A stretch of 35,288 nt of DNA. Source: Erysipelotrichaceae bacterium. GTDB lineage: Bacteria > Bacillota_I > Bacilli_A > Erysipelotrichales > Erysipelotrichaceae. A program made the translations under genes and the position numbers. Position 1 is the first letter of the stretch. Every line of letters begins with the position of its first letter. Below the pieces are notes generated by a model. The model worked only from the letters and a program-made list of their open reading frames with translations. It had not been told where the DNA came from and searched no databases. Location of the stretch: positions 1 to 35,288 of the forward strand of contig JAFRLB010000093.1 of NCBI GenBank assembly GCA_017431405.1. The letters run 5' to 3'. This document shows positions 23,716 through 33,200 of the stretch, one piece after another.

Positions 23716-23998
23716 ACATGTTATTTCTCTGGTGCAGGAAACCTGCGATTATCAAGGTAAGGAATACCACAAAACCAACGATGCACAGAATTGCCATGTA
23801 TGTATTACCACTGTGATAATACACCAAAGCGTAGTGAATCAGGGCATATTCTATTAAACCATATAGGATTATGACTATGGCAGCGAATGAATAACGTATA
23901 GGGGTAGGCAGGTTATATATGTAAAGAACCTTAAAAAGCATTCCAAAAAGGAATTCAACTAATACATTGGCTATCCAATCCGTTATTTTCGCAAACAT
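23714..23998 (-). CDS. small integral membrane protein, unknown
   Basis: 94 residues with two clear transmembrane helices (about 36-60 and 68-89) and an amphipathic, hydrophobic N-terminal stretch (IANVLVEFLFGMLFKVL). Ends in a short basic tail HQRNNM. No family recognised. The ATG at 23998 is nine bases after AAGGAG; an upstream in-frame TTG overlaps that site and is excluded. Divergent from the MBL-fold gene across a structured intergenic stretch. Confidence 0.75.
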   Translation of the reverse strand: MFAKITDWIANVLVEFLFGMLFKVLYIYNLPTPIRYSFAAIVIILYGLIEYALIHYALVYYHSGNTYMAILCIVGFVVFLTLIIAGFLHQRNNM

Positions 23999-24044
23999 GA
24001 TCGCTATCTCCTTAAACAAATTTTATCATGATTTAAAGTATATT

Positions 24045-24097
24045 GAAAACCTAGGATGATGGCATTCATCATATCGACTGAAGATCATTGGGTTTTC
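24045..24097. other. structured intergenic element
   Basis: Outer stem GAAAACC (24045-24051) with GGTTTTC (24091-24097). Nested hairpin ATGATG (24056-24061) with CATCAT (24067-24072). It has no T-run on either strand. It could be a leader RNA fold of the minus-strand membrane gene, or a chance structure. Confidence 0.3.
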
Positions 24098-24189
24098 TGC
24101 CAGAATTAATATAAACTATTTGCTTAATTTTGTATTATTGTCGATGATATAATAAACGGGTAAGAAATCTATATTTGGGAGAACTCAAC

Positions 24190-25029
24190 ATGAAAGTAAC
24201 ATTTTTTGGAACAACGACATTACTGTTTGATGACGGAAAGGATCAGATCCTGTTTGACTGTCATTTTACCAGACCGTCTTTATTGAAATACATTGGCGGC
24301 AGTGAACCTACTGATACAAAGCTGGCCGATGAACTGCTTAAGCTCCATAAGGTAGACAGACTGAAAGCCATATTCGTATCACATACTCATCATGACCATG
24401 TCATGGATGTACCGTATGTAGCCAATAAGACAGGGGCAACTGTTTATGGCTCCTACAGTGCCATGAATGTCTGCAGGGGTGGTAATGTAGATGAAAGTCA
24501 GATGGTTGAATTCAAGGCTGAGGACAGTTTTGAAGTAGGGGACTATAAGATCAAGGTCATCAAGTCATTACATTCAAAGCCAACGATCTTAAACAATGAC
24601 CTGGGTGAGACTATTGATGAACCATTAGTTCAGCCTGCCAAATTAAGAAACTACAAGGAAGGCGGCTCTTATGACTTCTATGTAGAACATGGCGACAGGA
24701 AGTATCTGATCAGACCTAGCTTCAATTACATTGAACACCAGCTTGACGGCTATGAATGTGATGTACTCTTCTTAGGTGTTGCCGGCTTAGCCAAGGCAGA
24801 TGAAGCAACGGAAAAGAAGTTCTTTGCGGAAACAGTAGAAAAGGTTAACCCTGAATTGATCATTCCGTTACATTGGGACAATTTCTTCAGCAGACTTGAT
24901 GAGCCGATCATCGGCATGCCAAGCTTTGTTGAAAAAACAGAGGTCGTATTCTTCAAACTTGCTAAGTACTGCGAAGCTCATGACATCAACTGTTACATTC
25001 AGATTCCAAGAACAAGTGTTGAATTATAA
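24190..25029 (+). CDS. MBL-fold metal-dependent hydrolase
   Basis: A 279-residue metallo-beta-lactamase-fold protein. Metal ligands are visible as SHTHHDHVMD (His65, His67, Asp69, His70) and PLHWDNF near residue 225. The order MKVTFFGTTTLLFDDG, then the HxHxDH loop, resembles UlaG/L-ascorbate lactonase-like and YtkL-type hydrolases. An insertion of about 45 residues (DLGETIDEPLVQPAKLRNY) separates the second and third metal motifs. No signal peptide. The ATG at 24190 follows GGGAG; an upstream in-frame TTG overlaps that site. A -10 TATAAT lies near 24150. Substrate unknown. Confidence 0.88.
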   Translation: MKVTFFGTTTLLFDDGKDQILFDCHFTRPSLLKYIGGSEPTDTKLADELLKLHKVDRLKAIFVSHTHHDHVMDVPYVANKTGATVYGSYSAMNVCRGGNVDESQMVEFKAEDSFEVGDYKIKVIKSLHSKPTILNNDLGETIDEPLVQPAKLRNYKEGGSYDFYVEHGDRKYLIRPSFNYIEHQLDGYECDVLFLGVAGLAKADEATEKKFFAETVEKVNPELIIPLHWDNFFSRLDEPIIGMPSFVEKTEVVFFKLAKYCEAHDINCYIQIPRTSVEL

Positions 25030-26008
25030 AATAAAGGCTATTGCTCGTAAGCAGCAACAGCCTTTTCAAATCTTCAGTAAATTCCTTGCGTAATGACTCT
25101 GGTTGGAGTATCTCTAAGGAGTCCAGTAATTGCTGGGCAAGGAACTTTGCCCCGGTTTTTGAGGTGGAAACATTGAACACGTAGTAGTCATTCTGCGGAT
25201 ACATGAATAAATCAGTACCAAAGATGTCAATTATCTGGTCAATGATCCTTTCCTTGCAGCGGAAGGTAACTCTTTGCATTTCCCCGGTATACATGAACAG
25301 CTTGTTTCTGGCATATTCATAGGCATCCTGGTTTTCCCTTAATGGGTTTACCGGTTCATTCAGGATTACAGCCCGGCTGATCCTGTCGATTCTGTAATGA
25401 ATGAACTGGCCCGGGTGATGCTTGCTGGTAACGATCATGTAGGCACGGCTGTCGGCATAGACAATGTATCTTGGTTCAACTACATATGGTTCCTTTCTTC
25501 TTGGAACCATTTTCTTATTCTGATCGTATTTCATGTAGGTGAACTTGATTTCCTTCTTGTCTCTGATGGCTTCCGAGATGAGGGAAATGTTATACATTAA
25601 TTCCTTATTAGGGGTCTTCTGAGTATTTGGCATGTAGACACTGTCAATGAATTCATTGGCCTGGTACTTGCTTAATGTTTTTAACAGCTTGCCGATTAAT
25701 TCATTGCTCTGCTTTTCAGAAATGAAGTGAGAAGCATGAATGGCGTTGCATAACAAAAGAATTTCACCTTTCTCAAACTGTCTTTCTTCCAGATAATAGC
25801 CCTTGCCATTGTCGTCAAACTTACTGATCACATAACCATTCTGTTCCAGCATTTCAATGTTTGAGTAAATTGTTCTTCTTTCAACGGTGATATTGTATTT
25901 CTTCTGCATCAGATCCTGTAACTGCTTGGCGTTGAGAATGTGCTCCTCATCACTGTAGGTTACTAAGATGTCGAGTAAAGCGATCAGACTCTGTTTCTTT
26001 TCTGCCAT
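24986..26008 (-). CDS. WYL-domain transcriptional regulator, C-terminal end frameshifted
   Basis: A DeoR/YafY-type regulator of 340 residues: an N-terminal winged helix-turn-helix (about 1-75, ERRTIYSNIEMLEQNGY), a WYL domain (about 125-230, EPRYIVYADSRAYMIVTS), and a WCX C-terminal extension. Relatives sense small ligands or nucleotides. The ending is odd: after KEFTEDLK the frame gives 26 hydrophobic residues (RLLLLTSNSLYF...) and overlaps the convergent MBL gene by 44 bases. Adding one A to the A-run (25063-25066) would give KEFTEDLKKAVAAYEQ and a stop at 25038, clear of the neighbour and typical for the family. The ATG at 26008 follows AGAGGTG. Confidence 0.88.
   Translation of the reverse strand: MAEKKQSLIALLDILVTYSDEEHILNAKQLQDLMQKKYNITVERRTIYSNIEMLEQNGYVISKFDDNGKGYYLEERQFEKGEILLLCNAIHASHFISEKQSNELIGKLLKTLSKYQANEFIDSVYMPNTQKTPNKELMYNISLISEAIRDKKEIKFTYMKYDQNKKMVPRRKEPYVVEPRYIVYADSRAYMIVTSKHHPGQFIHYRIDRISRAVILNEPVNPLRENQDAYEYARNKLFMYTGEMQRVTFRCKERIIDQIIDIFGTDLFMYPQNDYYVFNVSTSKTGAKFLAQQLLDSLEILQPESLRKEFTEDLKRLLLLTSNSLYFIIQHLFLESECNS
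25033..25066. terminator. terminator shared by MBL and WYL genes
   Basis: AAAGGCT (25033-25039) pairs with AGCCTTT (25059-25065), with an inner TTGCT/AGCAGCAA stem. It lies inside the apparent 3' coding extension of the WYL gene, which supports an original WYL stop at 25038. Confidence 0.7.
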
Positions 26009-26027
26009 GATGTTCACCTCTAAGTTA

Positions 26028-26035
26028 ATTATAAT
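26028..26035. promoter_or_regulatory. palindromic -10 element of divergent WYL and HIRAN promoters
   Basis: ATTATAAT contains TATAAT on both strands (plus 26030-26035, minus 26028-26033). RNA polymerase could use it in only one direction at a time. The WYL leader would be about 13 bases, the HIRAN leader about 55 bases with a GGCAT/ATGCC hairpin (26059-26063 with 26075-26079). Confidence 0.5.
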
Positions 26036-26094
26036 GCTCTGGCAGTTTTTTTGCACTGGGCATGTTGGAAAATGATGCCATAAGAGGTGAAAAC

Positions 26095-26409
26095 ATGAAA
26101 GAACTTTATATTACGATCACACACGTTGACTTATATTGCGGGATTGAAAACATCAAGACAGGTGACAGAATAACAATTAAGAAGGAACCGGAAAACAGAT
26201 ACGACGATGAGGCCATCGCCGCTTATTGCCAGCACGACCTTAAATGTGGCTATGTTGCCAACTCAGTAAGAACAGTTGCCAGAGGCACTTATTCAGCCGG
26301 CAGACTCTATGACAGGTTTGATGAAACAATGGAATGTGTTGTCATGTTCATGATTGGTGATACAGTAATAGCCAGAATTGATGATAACAACTATGTCGTT
26401 TCGGAATGA
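26095..26409 (+). CDS. standalone HIRAN-domain protein
   Basis: A 104-residue protein that is essentially one HIRAN domain, a DNA-end-binding fold known from Rad5/HLTF helicases and bacterial nucleases. The pattern H-x-D-L-Y-x-G, then KTGDRITIKKEPENRYDDEAIAAY and KCGYVAN, is the family hallmark: G-d-x-l-x-l-x-x-E-P-x-N-x-[YH]-D-x-x-A-i followed by G-Y-v. The ATG at 26095 follows AAGAGGTGA; an in-frame ATG at 26062 lacks a site. It is divergent from the WYL regulator, which may control it. Role unknown. Confidence 0.85.
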   Translation: MKELYITITHVDLYCGIENIKTGDRITIKKEPENRYDDEAIAAYCQHDLKCGYVANSVRTVARGTYSAGRLYDRFDETMECVVMFMIGDTVIARIDDNNYVVSE

Positions 26410-26489
26410 TTGATTAGCTGATGCTAGTTGATTGAGGATATGAAAATGTTGTGCTAGTATTTTCTTATAAACCGAAGGGGGAAAATATA

Positions 26490-26963
26490 ATGAGCAAGAC
26501 TTTAGTGGCTTTTTTCAGTGCAAGCGGTGTTACTGAAAAGGTTGCCGGCAGACTGGCAAATGTTTTACAGGCTGACCTGTATGAAATCAAACCGGAGGTA
26601 AAGTACACTTCAGCCGACTTGAACTGGAGAGATAAGAATTCACGCAGTTCAGTGGAAATGAGTGACAGAACCAGCCGGCCAAAACTGGCAGACAATGATG
26701 CCGGCATAAATAAATACGATACCGTTTATGTTGGCTTCCCAATCTGGTGGTATCGTGAACCGTCAATCATTGATACATTCATGGAAAGCTATGACTTTAC
26801 TGAAAAGAAAGTGTATGTATTTGCGACCAGCGGCGGTAGTGATCTTGGTGAAGCAGCTGAAAACATACAGAAACTGGCTGTTGGGGCAAAGGTAAAGAAA
26901 CTTGGCAGATTAAAGGCCAATGTTACTGAAAAAGAATTGAGTGACCTTTTAGGGGTACGTTAG
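26490..26963 (+). CDS. flavodoxin family protein
   Basis: A 157-residue FMN protein of the flavodoxin-like fold. The phosphate loop is AFFSASGVTEKVAG (the usual T/S-x-T-G-x-T replaced by SASGVTE), and the aromatic FMN loop is VGFPIWWYREPSIIDTF. ATSGGSDLGEA is the third loop. The arrangement matches the Flavodoxin_4 or Bacteroides-type flavodoxins of anaerobes. It carries electrons or acts as a quinone or FMN-dependent reductase; the partner is unknown. I use the ATG at 26490 downstream of AGGGGG; an in-frame ATG at 26451 lacks a ribosome binding site. Strong terminator follows. Confidence 0.9.
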   Translation: MSKTLVAFFSASGVTEKVAGRLANVLQADLYEIKPEVKYTSADLNWRDKNSRSSVEMSDRTSRPKLADNDAGINKYDTVYVGFPIWWYREPSIIDTFMESYDFTEKKVYVFATSGGSDLGEAAENIQKLAVGAKVKKLGRLKANVTEKELSDLLGVR

Positions 26964-26988
26964 TGGCAGAAATGCCACTAATTTTTTT
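26960..26988 (+). terminator. terminator after the flavodoxin gene
   Basis: TTAGTGGCA (26960-26968), GAAA loop, TGCCACTAA (26973-26981), T7. The TATAAT of the GH13 gene (26990-26995) starts two bases later. Confidence 0.95.
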
Positions 26989-27017
26989 GTATAATAGAGT
27001 AAACGAGAGGTAGGTTT

Positions 27018-28505
27018 ATGAGCAAGAAATCATTCAGAAACATGATGGCCTATGAAATATATCCAACATCTTTTTATAACAGTAACGGTGATGGCATAGG
27101 TGATTTAAAGGGCATAACAGAAAAACTTGATTATGTAAGTGGCATGGGTTTTAATGCCATCTGGCTTAACCCGTTTTACAAGTCACCGTTTAAGGATGGC
27201 GGCTATGATGTAGAAGACTTCTTTGACGTCGATCCCCGTTTCGGTAATATGGTTGACTTCAGATCAATGGTAAACAGGGCTCATGAATTGGGAATTAGGA
27301 TAATTGTTGACCTGGTGGCAGGGCATGCCTCATTTAATAATAAGGACTTCTTAAAAAGTGCGGAAGCGACCAGAAACGAGAAAAGTGATCTGTTCATCTG
27401 GAGTGATAACCCATGGGCCAAGGGGGATGGCATGATCTCCGGCATGTTTGACCGCCATGGCTGTTACAAGGTTAATTTCTTTGCTCATCAGCCAGCTTTT
27501 AACTATGGCTTTAAGGAAATAGATGAGCCTGCCTGGCAAATGTCCTACAAGGATGAAAGAACACTGTTAGCCAGAAACTATCTGCTTGATGTAATGAGAT
27601 TCTGGTTAGGCAATGGGGCTGATGGTTTCAGAGTAGACATGGCTGACTCCTTGGTTAAGAATGATGACGATAAGAAGGCAACCATTGAAGTATGGAAGTG
27701 GTTATTTAAGAAAATAAGAAAGGAATACCCTGAGGCATTCTTTGTCAGTGAATGGTCTTATCCTGAGCGGGCCTTTGAAGCAGGCTTTGACGCTGACTTT
27801 GTTTTGGACCATTGGGATAACTTCTATCACAGATTCTTCAGAAGTGATGAAAATACGAGAGGAACCTCAATTATCAATGGCGGTAATGATGTTGAATTCA
27901 CCTTGAAGGACTTTAAGGAAAGATTTGCGGCAGCCGAAAAAAAGAAGAGCTATCTGGCTCTTATCAGTGGCAATCATGACAGCTGGCGTATTGCCAATTA
28001 TCTTAATGATGAACAGTTAAGAATGTTCTATCTGATGCTGTTTACTTTGCCTGGCATACCGTTTGTCCTGTATGGTGATGAAATTGAAATGAAGACATCA
28101 GACATCTCGTCCAAGGATGGCGGCTATCAGAGAACCGGCACCAGAATACCGATGATCTGGAATGATGAAGAACCATATCATGGCTTTACAGATGGTAAGG
28201 AACCATATTTACCGTTTAGTAAGGAAAACAAAGTTTCAGCAGAACAGGCAGTCAATGATGAAAACTCCTTATATCATTACATCTGTAAGCTTACAGCCCT
28301 GAGAAATAAGATAAGTGATCTGAAAGATCCTCATGTTGAGGTAAAGGAAGAAAACAGGGTATTTACCTTTACAAGAGGTAAGTATCTCTTAATAAGCAAC
28401 ATGTCGGAAGAAGAATATGAGTTTGAAGGGAAGGTAGTTTTCAGCAGTAAGAAGTTCAAGGGTAAACTGCCGCCACAATGTGCCGTATTAGTTAAGAAAA
28501 GATAA
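27018..28505 (+). CDS. GH13 alpha-amylase family glycoside hydrolase
   Basis: A cytoplasmic alpha-glucosidase/alpha-amylase-type enzyme of 495 residues, no signal peptide. The GH13 barrel starts with YEIYPTSFYNSNGDGIGDLKGI. Catalytic residues: nucleophile Asp207 in DGFRVDMADS, acid/base Glu245 in FVSEWSYPE, transition-state Asp321 in SGNHDSWR. Region I reads DLVAGHAS, with Gly before the conserved His where Asn is common. GIPFVLYGDEIEM near residue 355 is typical of oligosaccharide-cleaving GH13 enzymes. The C-terminal beta domain is present. Substrate probably malto- or isomalto-oligosaccharides. Fits with the beta-phosphoglucomutase-like gene near 34328. Confidence 0.93.
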   Translation: MSKKSFRNMMAYEIYPTSFYNSNGDGIGDLKGITEKLDYVSGMGFNAIWLNPFYKSPFKDGGYDVEDFFDVDPRFGNMVDFRSMVNRAHELGIRIIVDLVAGHASFNNKDFLKSAEATRNEKSDLFIWSDNPWAKGDGMISGMFDRHGCYKVNFFAHQPAFNYGFKEIDEPAWQMSYKDERTLLARNYLLDVMRFWLGNGADGFRVDMADSLVKNDDDKKATIEVWKWLFKKIRKEYPEAFFVSEWSYPERAFEAGFDADFVLDHWDNFYHRFFRSDENTRGTSIINGGNDVEFTLKDFKERFAAAEKKKSYLALISGNHDSWRIANYLNDEQLRMFYLMLFTLPGIPFVLYGDEIEMKTSDISSKDGGYQRTGTRIPMIWNDEEPYHGFTDGKEPYLPFSKENKVSAEQAVNDENSLYHYICKLTALRNKISDLKDPHVEVKEENRVFTFTRGKYLLISNMSEEEYEFEGKVVFSSKKFKGKLPPQCAVLVKKR

Positions 28506-28512
28506 AAAACAC

Positions 28513-28530
28513 GGGAGCCAATTGGCTCCC
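28513..28530. terminator. bidirectional palindromic terminator
   Basis: An 18-base perfect palindrome, GGGAGCC-AATT-GGCTCCC. A-run to the left and ATTATTATTT to the right, so it ends both the GH13 gene and the minus-strand nitroreductase operon. Confidence 0.85.
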
Positions 28531-28534
28531 ATTA

Positions 28535-29203
28535 TTATTTCCAGTTGAAGTTTTCCTTACCGGCTCCAAGTTCAAAGTGACATTTGATTATGCCTAAGTC
28601 TATCTTAAGGCAACTGCCTATTAAACCCGGCTTGGCTGACACCGTATTGTCATCATTAAGTGTCAATTTGAATTTCTGCTGGTTTACGGCTGTAGGAGCC
28701 AACAGAGCAGCTTCTACGCCTCTTTTAAACCAATCCGGACAAGTATCAGTGAGATTACTTACATCTCTTACAGGCTTGTTTCTGTGGGTTACACCCTGGT
28801 TTTTGCCATAGCCTAAGGCGATGATGATCACTTCGGTTTCACCTGGATTTAGGATGGCCTTGCTCTTGCCATGAGTTAAGGCAACCCAGCAGGTATTCAA
28901 GCCTGATTCCTGAGCCTTTAAAACCAGTAATTCACCATAGTAACCGCATCGTTCTTCCATGTCGCTGGCTTTCTTACCGATCATGGCAATGTAATTGGTA
29001 CAGTTTTCAAACCTGCCATAATGAGCTATTCTTGAATTGAAACAATCCGGTTCATCATAGATTATCTGCATGTGCAAATTACCTTGTCTGTTTAATTCAG
29101 CAGTGTAATCATCCAGCTGTTTTCTGATTTCTTCAGGTATTGGTTTACTGAGATATTGCCGGACACTGTGTCTGGCTTTCATTAATTCAATTATTTCACT
29201 CAT
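28535..29203 (-). CDS. nitroreductase family protein (TM1586-like)
   Basis: A 222-residue FMN-dependent protein. The N-terminus EIIELMKARHSVRQYLSKPIP is the nitroreductase entry motif; Arg12, Ser14 and Arg16 would contact FMN phosphate. GYYGELLVLKAQESGLNTCWVAL and VIIIALGYGK are the later conserved segments. The second half resembles the TM1586-type pseudo-dimeric nitroreductases. Activity on nitro compounds is a family name only; flavin reduction or dehalogenation is equally possible. The ATG follows the stop of the upstream gene by one base (TAA-C-ATG) with no Shine-Dalgarno, so it depends on coupled translation. Last gene of the MscS-like operon. Confidence 0.87.
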   Translation of the reverse strand: MSEIIELMKARHSVRQYLSKPIPEEIRKQLDDYTAELNRQGNLHMQIIYDEPDCFNSRIAHYGRFENCTNYIAMIGKKASDMEERCGYYGELLVLKAQESGLNTCWVALTHGKSKAILNPGETEVIIIALGYGKNQGVTHRNKPVRDVSNLTDTCPDWFKRGVEAALLAPTAVNQQKFKLTLNDDNTVSAKPGLIGSCLKIDLGIIKCHFELGAGKENFNWK

Positions 29204-29204
29204 G

Positions 29205-30260
29205 TTAATAGTTGTTTCTGGCATATAATGCCTGCATCTTTTCGTAGAATTTCTGATCTTCTGAACCATACTTTTCGGTACATTCATCAAGAGCAGACTT
29301 ATAGAGTTCGGTATTGATGTGATCTTCAATGTTTATCTGCTTGGCAGATTCATCTAACAAGCCCAAACTATCCATGTAGTTCCAGGCTCTTAATACTGAT
29401 TTCTTCATAGGATCGGTATTTAAGTCGAAACGTGGGTTATCGAGGTAGGCTCTGACATACTTTTCTTCCATGCTTATCTGCTTAGCTGTGAAAGCAACGG
29501 TTTCTTCATGATGAGTATCATAGTATTCCATGGCTCTGATCCAGCATCTTAATAAGGCCTTTAAGGTATTGGGATTTGCGTTGACCCATTCGGTTAAGGC
29601 CTCTGCACGGCAACATGAGTAATCCGGTAAGATGTCAGCAGCGTAAGTAACGATCTTTAATTCCGGGTCACTTAATACTTCATAGTTAAGAGCTGTTCCT
29701 ACCAAGCCATAGTCAGCTTCGCCATTCTTAACGGCCCTGATACGGTCCATCTGGTCTTCAGGCTGATACCAGTTAACCTGCTTCAAAGGTTCATAGCCCA
29801 TGTCATATAATGGACCGCTGATGCAATAGAGGTTAGGTTCACATGCCATTGTCTTGCCGATGAGATCTTCAATGCCGTTCCATTCATTTTCAACTCTGGT
29901 AAATACCGGCATGCACCCGGTTAAGAGGTAGCCGCCAAATATGGTGATGTCCAAACCGGAAGAGATCTCCTGCAAAGGTAAGTTGGTACCGGAATTTGAG
30001 GCAATATCAATAATTCCGTTTCTAAGACATTCAAAAACCTCAGCATCAGTATCAACATGGACATATTCAACTGTTAAGCCTTCTTCAGCCAGATAACCCT
30101 GAGCTTCCGCAATGGAATTGAGTATGTGGCCGGAGTCATTTAAGGCCAGACGTATAACCGTTGTTTCAAGCGGTTCTTTCTCTTCCTGTTTTTCTTCATT
30201 ATTGGCACAGCCGCTTACTAACAGAAGGGCAGCCATAAGCATAATCAGTATCTTTTTCAT
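29205..30260 (-). CDS. orphan solute-binding lipoprotein (NMT1/SsuA type)
   Basis: A 351-residue lipoprotein with lipobox LVSGC (Cys18). The mature part matches the NMT1/THI5-SsuA-NrtA class of binding proteins: TTVIRLALNDSGH, AEAQGYLAEEGLTVEYV, NGIIDIASNSGTNLPLQ, and KNGEADYGLVGTALNY. These bind alkanesulfonates, nitrate/bicarbonate, or thiamine/riboflavin precursors; the ligand here is unknown. No permease or ATPase gene is adjacent. The ATG at 30260 is 8 bases after AGGAGG, which lies inside the end of the MscS-like gene; the gap is one base. The operon position suggests it delivers a ligand to the channel's sensor (inference). Confidence 0.9.
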   Translation of the reverse strand: MKKILIMLMAALLLVSGCANNEEKQEEKEPLETTVIRLALNDSGHILNSIAEAQGYLAEEGLTVEYVHVDTDAEVFECLRNGIIDIASNSGTNLPLQEISSGLDITIFGGYLLTGCMPVFTRVENEWNGIEDLIGKTMACEPNLYCISGPLYDMGYEPLKQVNWYQPEDQMDRIRAVKNGEADYGLVGTALNYEVLSDPELKIVTYAADILPDYSCCRAEALTEWVNANPNTLKALLRCWIRAMEYYDTHHEETVAFTAKQISMEEKYVRAYLDNPRFDLNTDPMKKSVLRAWNYMDSLGLLDESAKQINIEDHINTELYKSALDECTEKYGSEDQKFYEKMQALYARNNY

Positions 30261-30261
30261 T

Positions 30262-33200
30262 TTACTTTTCCTCCTGCTTGTTTTCTTCAGCCGGCTTTGT
30301 TTCTATTTTCTTTACGGTATCGGCAGGCTGGTTAGCTATCTTGATGCCGTATTCATTAAAGATCTGTAATAATGACTTATTGAGGTATCTGCTTAAGTCA
30401 TTAACATATTTTTCGGTACATCTGGCAATGACGGTAACGGTAAAGCGTCTTTCAGCCAGTTCGGATACACCGAGGTTGGTTGGACCATCGAGGATCCATT
30501 TATTCTTATCCTTCAGCAGTGGTAATTCATGCTCAAGTACCTTTTCAACATAATTGATATCCTGACCGTATTCCAAACCGATCGTTGCGGCCGCAACTGA
30601 AGTTTCCTTGGTCATGTTAAGTACACCGGAAATTTCACTGTTATTGAATATCTTGACATTACCGCTGCCGGTAATCTTGGTAGTACGTAAGCCAATGTCA
30701 GTTACCGTACCACGGAAACCGTTGATCGTAACGATGTCGCCAACTCTGAATTCGCCTTCAAAGACGATGAAGATACCGGCGATGATGTCCTTGATGAGTG
30801 ACTGGGCACCTAAGCCTATTACCAGAGACAGGATACCGGCACTGGCTAACAGGTTAGGGGAGTCAACACCAAATAAGTACAGACAGTAGAATACTGCGGT
30901 TATGGCACCGCCATATCTTACAATTGAAAGGAACAGATGACCAAGAGTTTCTCCCTGAGTTCCTAACAAGTTAGTAATCAGACGTACAGGAATCTTTAAC
31001 AGCTGAATGGCAATTACGGTTACGGTAATTACCATGATCGCTGCACTTAAGGCAAATACGTTAGGTGATTTGTCCCAGTTACCAGTGAATATGTAGCTGA
31101 TTACTGAATCGCCGCCTGACACGTTATTAATGCCGATCGCTGATAATACAAAGTACAGAATCGGGATGGCGATCATCCAGCCTATGATGGCTCCTAACTT
31201 CATCTCTGGTGAACGCTGGTTCCAAGGAATGCGCTGATTGTTCCAACGGGTCATGGCTCTGGTCGTGCTGGCTGATCTGCCGGAAGGTAAGACGATGTTG
31301 AAAATCAATGAGTTGAGATCTTCATCTACCTTGATGTCATCCCATAAGTCATAGACTTCTTCTTCCTTGTGCTGCACCGTTATGATCGCCAACAAGACAG
31401 TTATTAATACCAGACATACAGCAGCCGTAATGGCTGAGATCGTTCCTCTGGTAGTAAACATGTTACTGGCTGGTAAGGCTGTAGCGATATAGTAATCTGA
31501 AGCTGTATTGGTATATTGATTTACCATGTAACGGAAAAACTGGAAGTACTGAACACCATTGATGCGGTTAAAGCCATAATAGGTTTCACCGCTGAATGCC
31601 TTATCAGATATGCCCAGATCCTTGGCGGTGCGGCCAATGCTGCTTCTGACAGGCGAATATACACAGGTATGATCACTTGTCGTATCAAACATGATTATTG
31701 CGCCGCCTGATAACATTTCTGTTGACAGAATGTATTCAGCGTTTGTGGTTTCAGTAATCGAACTTGCCAGTTGCTGATCGAGTCCGATCTGTAATAATGA
31801 TCTGTGCTTGGTAATGCCGCCGGCATTTGTGACTCCAGAGACACCCTCAGCCTCGCAAGCCTGTTCAAATTCATATCTGGATACATATCTGGTATTACCA
31901 GAAGCATCAACGGTTGTATAGTAATGCATTACGATGCCAAAGTACTGAGCATTTTCTCCCAGATCATCAGTCATTGATGTCTGCAGATAGCTGTCAGTTC
32001 TGCCATCCAGTATCTGACGGAATGGGTAGGACTGGGCTGATTCATCCTGACTTAAGGTGAAGAACCAGTTACCGGTACTTGTGGCTATCGTATGGCCGTT
32101 TTCATCATAGATGTAAATGGAATTTATTTCATTGTCCTCACACAGCTTCTTAAGTTCAGCTGAGTAGGCAACAGACTTCAGACGGTTGCCTTCATCATCA
32201 TTTATGTAATGCTTGTTTCCATTCTCATCGTAGGCTACATGGTAATATTCTGAAGATGCATTTAAAGCTTGCGGGTTTTCTTCAACGAAGAATTTAACCA
32301 GCTTGGCCGTTGAAAGGAAACGTGAATTATAGTAGTCCTCAATTACTTTCTGGCTGTCAATGTTTTCTTCGTAACGTCCGGTAACTTCCTGTAAGATGAC
32401 ATTTGACTTGTCTACGCCTTCCTCAATTTCCAGAAGAGTCTGAGTGTAGAATGATATGCCGTAAACGGTGAGTATGCCGATTAGTATCAGCGGGAATACT
32501 CTGCTGAATACTGATTTATTGAAGTAAAGTGTCTTTTCAGAATTCTTGTTAATTGGGATTCTTTCTGTTTTTACGCCCTGACGGATGTAGTCATTACGGA
32601 CAATTATTGAATAAACAAGACATAATGACATTATCAGAACAAAGCCCATTATTGACCATAACAGTACATATTTGTCCTTTGAAACTACTGTTTCAGCCTT
32701 GGCAGCAGCTACGATGACCGTATCTTCACCAAAGGCCTTGGAAGTACAGTAGTACTTTTCATCCAGTATTGTCTGGGTACCGTTATAACCATCTTCCATT
32801 ACTTCCTGGTTAAGACCGGTGGTAAAGGCATTTTGCCCGGTGAGGAAATCTGCACCGTTCTTATAATACAGGAACAGATCATCAGTACGGCTGATGGCAA
32901 ACAGGAAACCGTCGTTGATGGCTCCCATTCTGCTTAATACGGCAGATACATCCTTTAATGAGGCGATTCTTTCATCAAGGGCCCAGCTGCTGGTACCGAT
33001 GGCTAAGACATATTCCTGGTCATTATAAATAAATGGCTTTGAGTAGAAGTAGTAAGTGCCATGCTGGTTCTTAACTTTTTCTGGAGCCAGTGTGCCATCA
33101 TCCTGACGGCAGTACTTCAGAATTCTGTTCAGGTTTTCCTGAGTCATGTGGGAGCTTGCGGCAGGGTTAATGTCATAGAGACTTGGATCAGGACTTATGA

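Noticed and set aside
27018..28505. GH13 region I variant (Gly for Asn before His) as evidence of an inactive enzyme
   Set aside because: All three catalytic residues are present and this position varies within GH13.
29205..30260. Complete ABC importer around the binding lipoprotein
   Set aside because: No permease or ATPase coding frame is found on either side.
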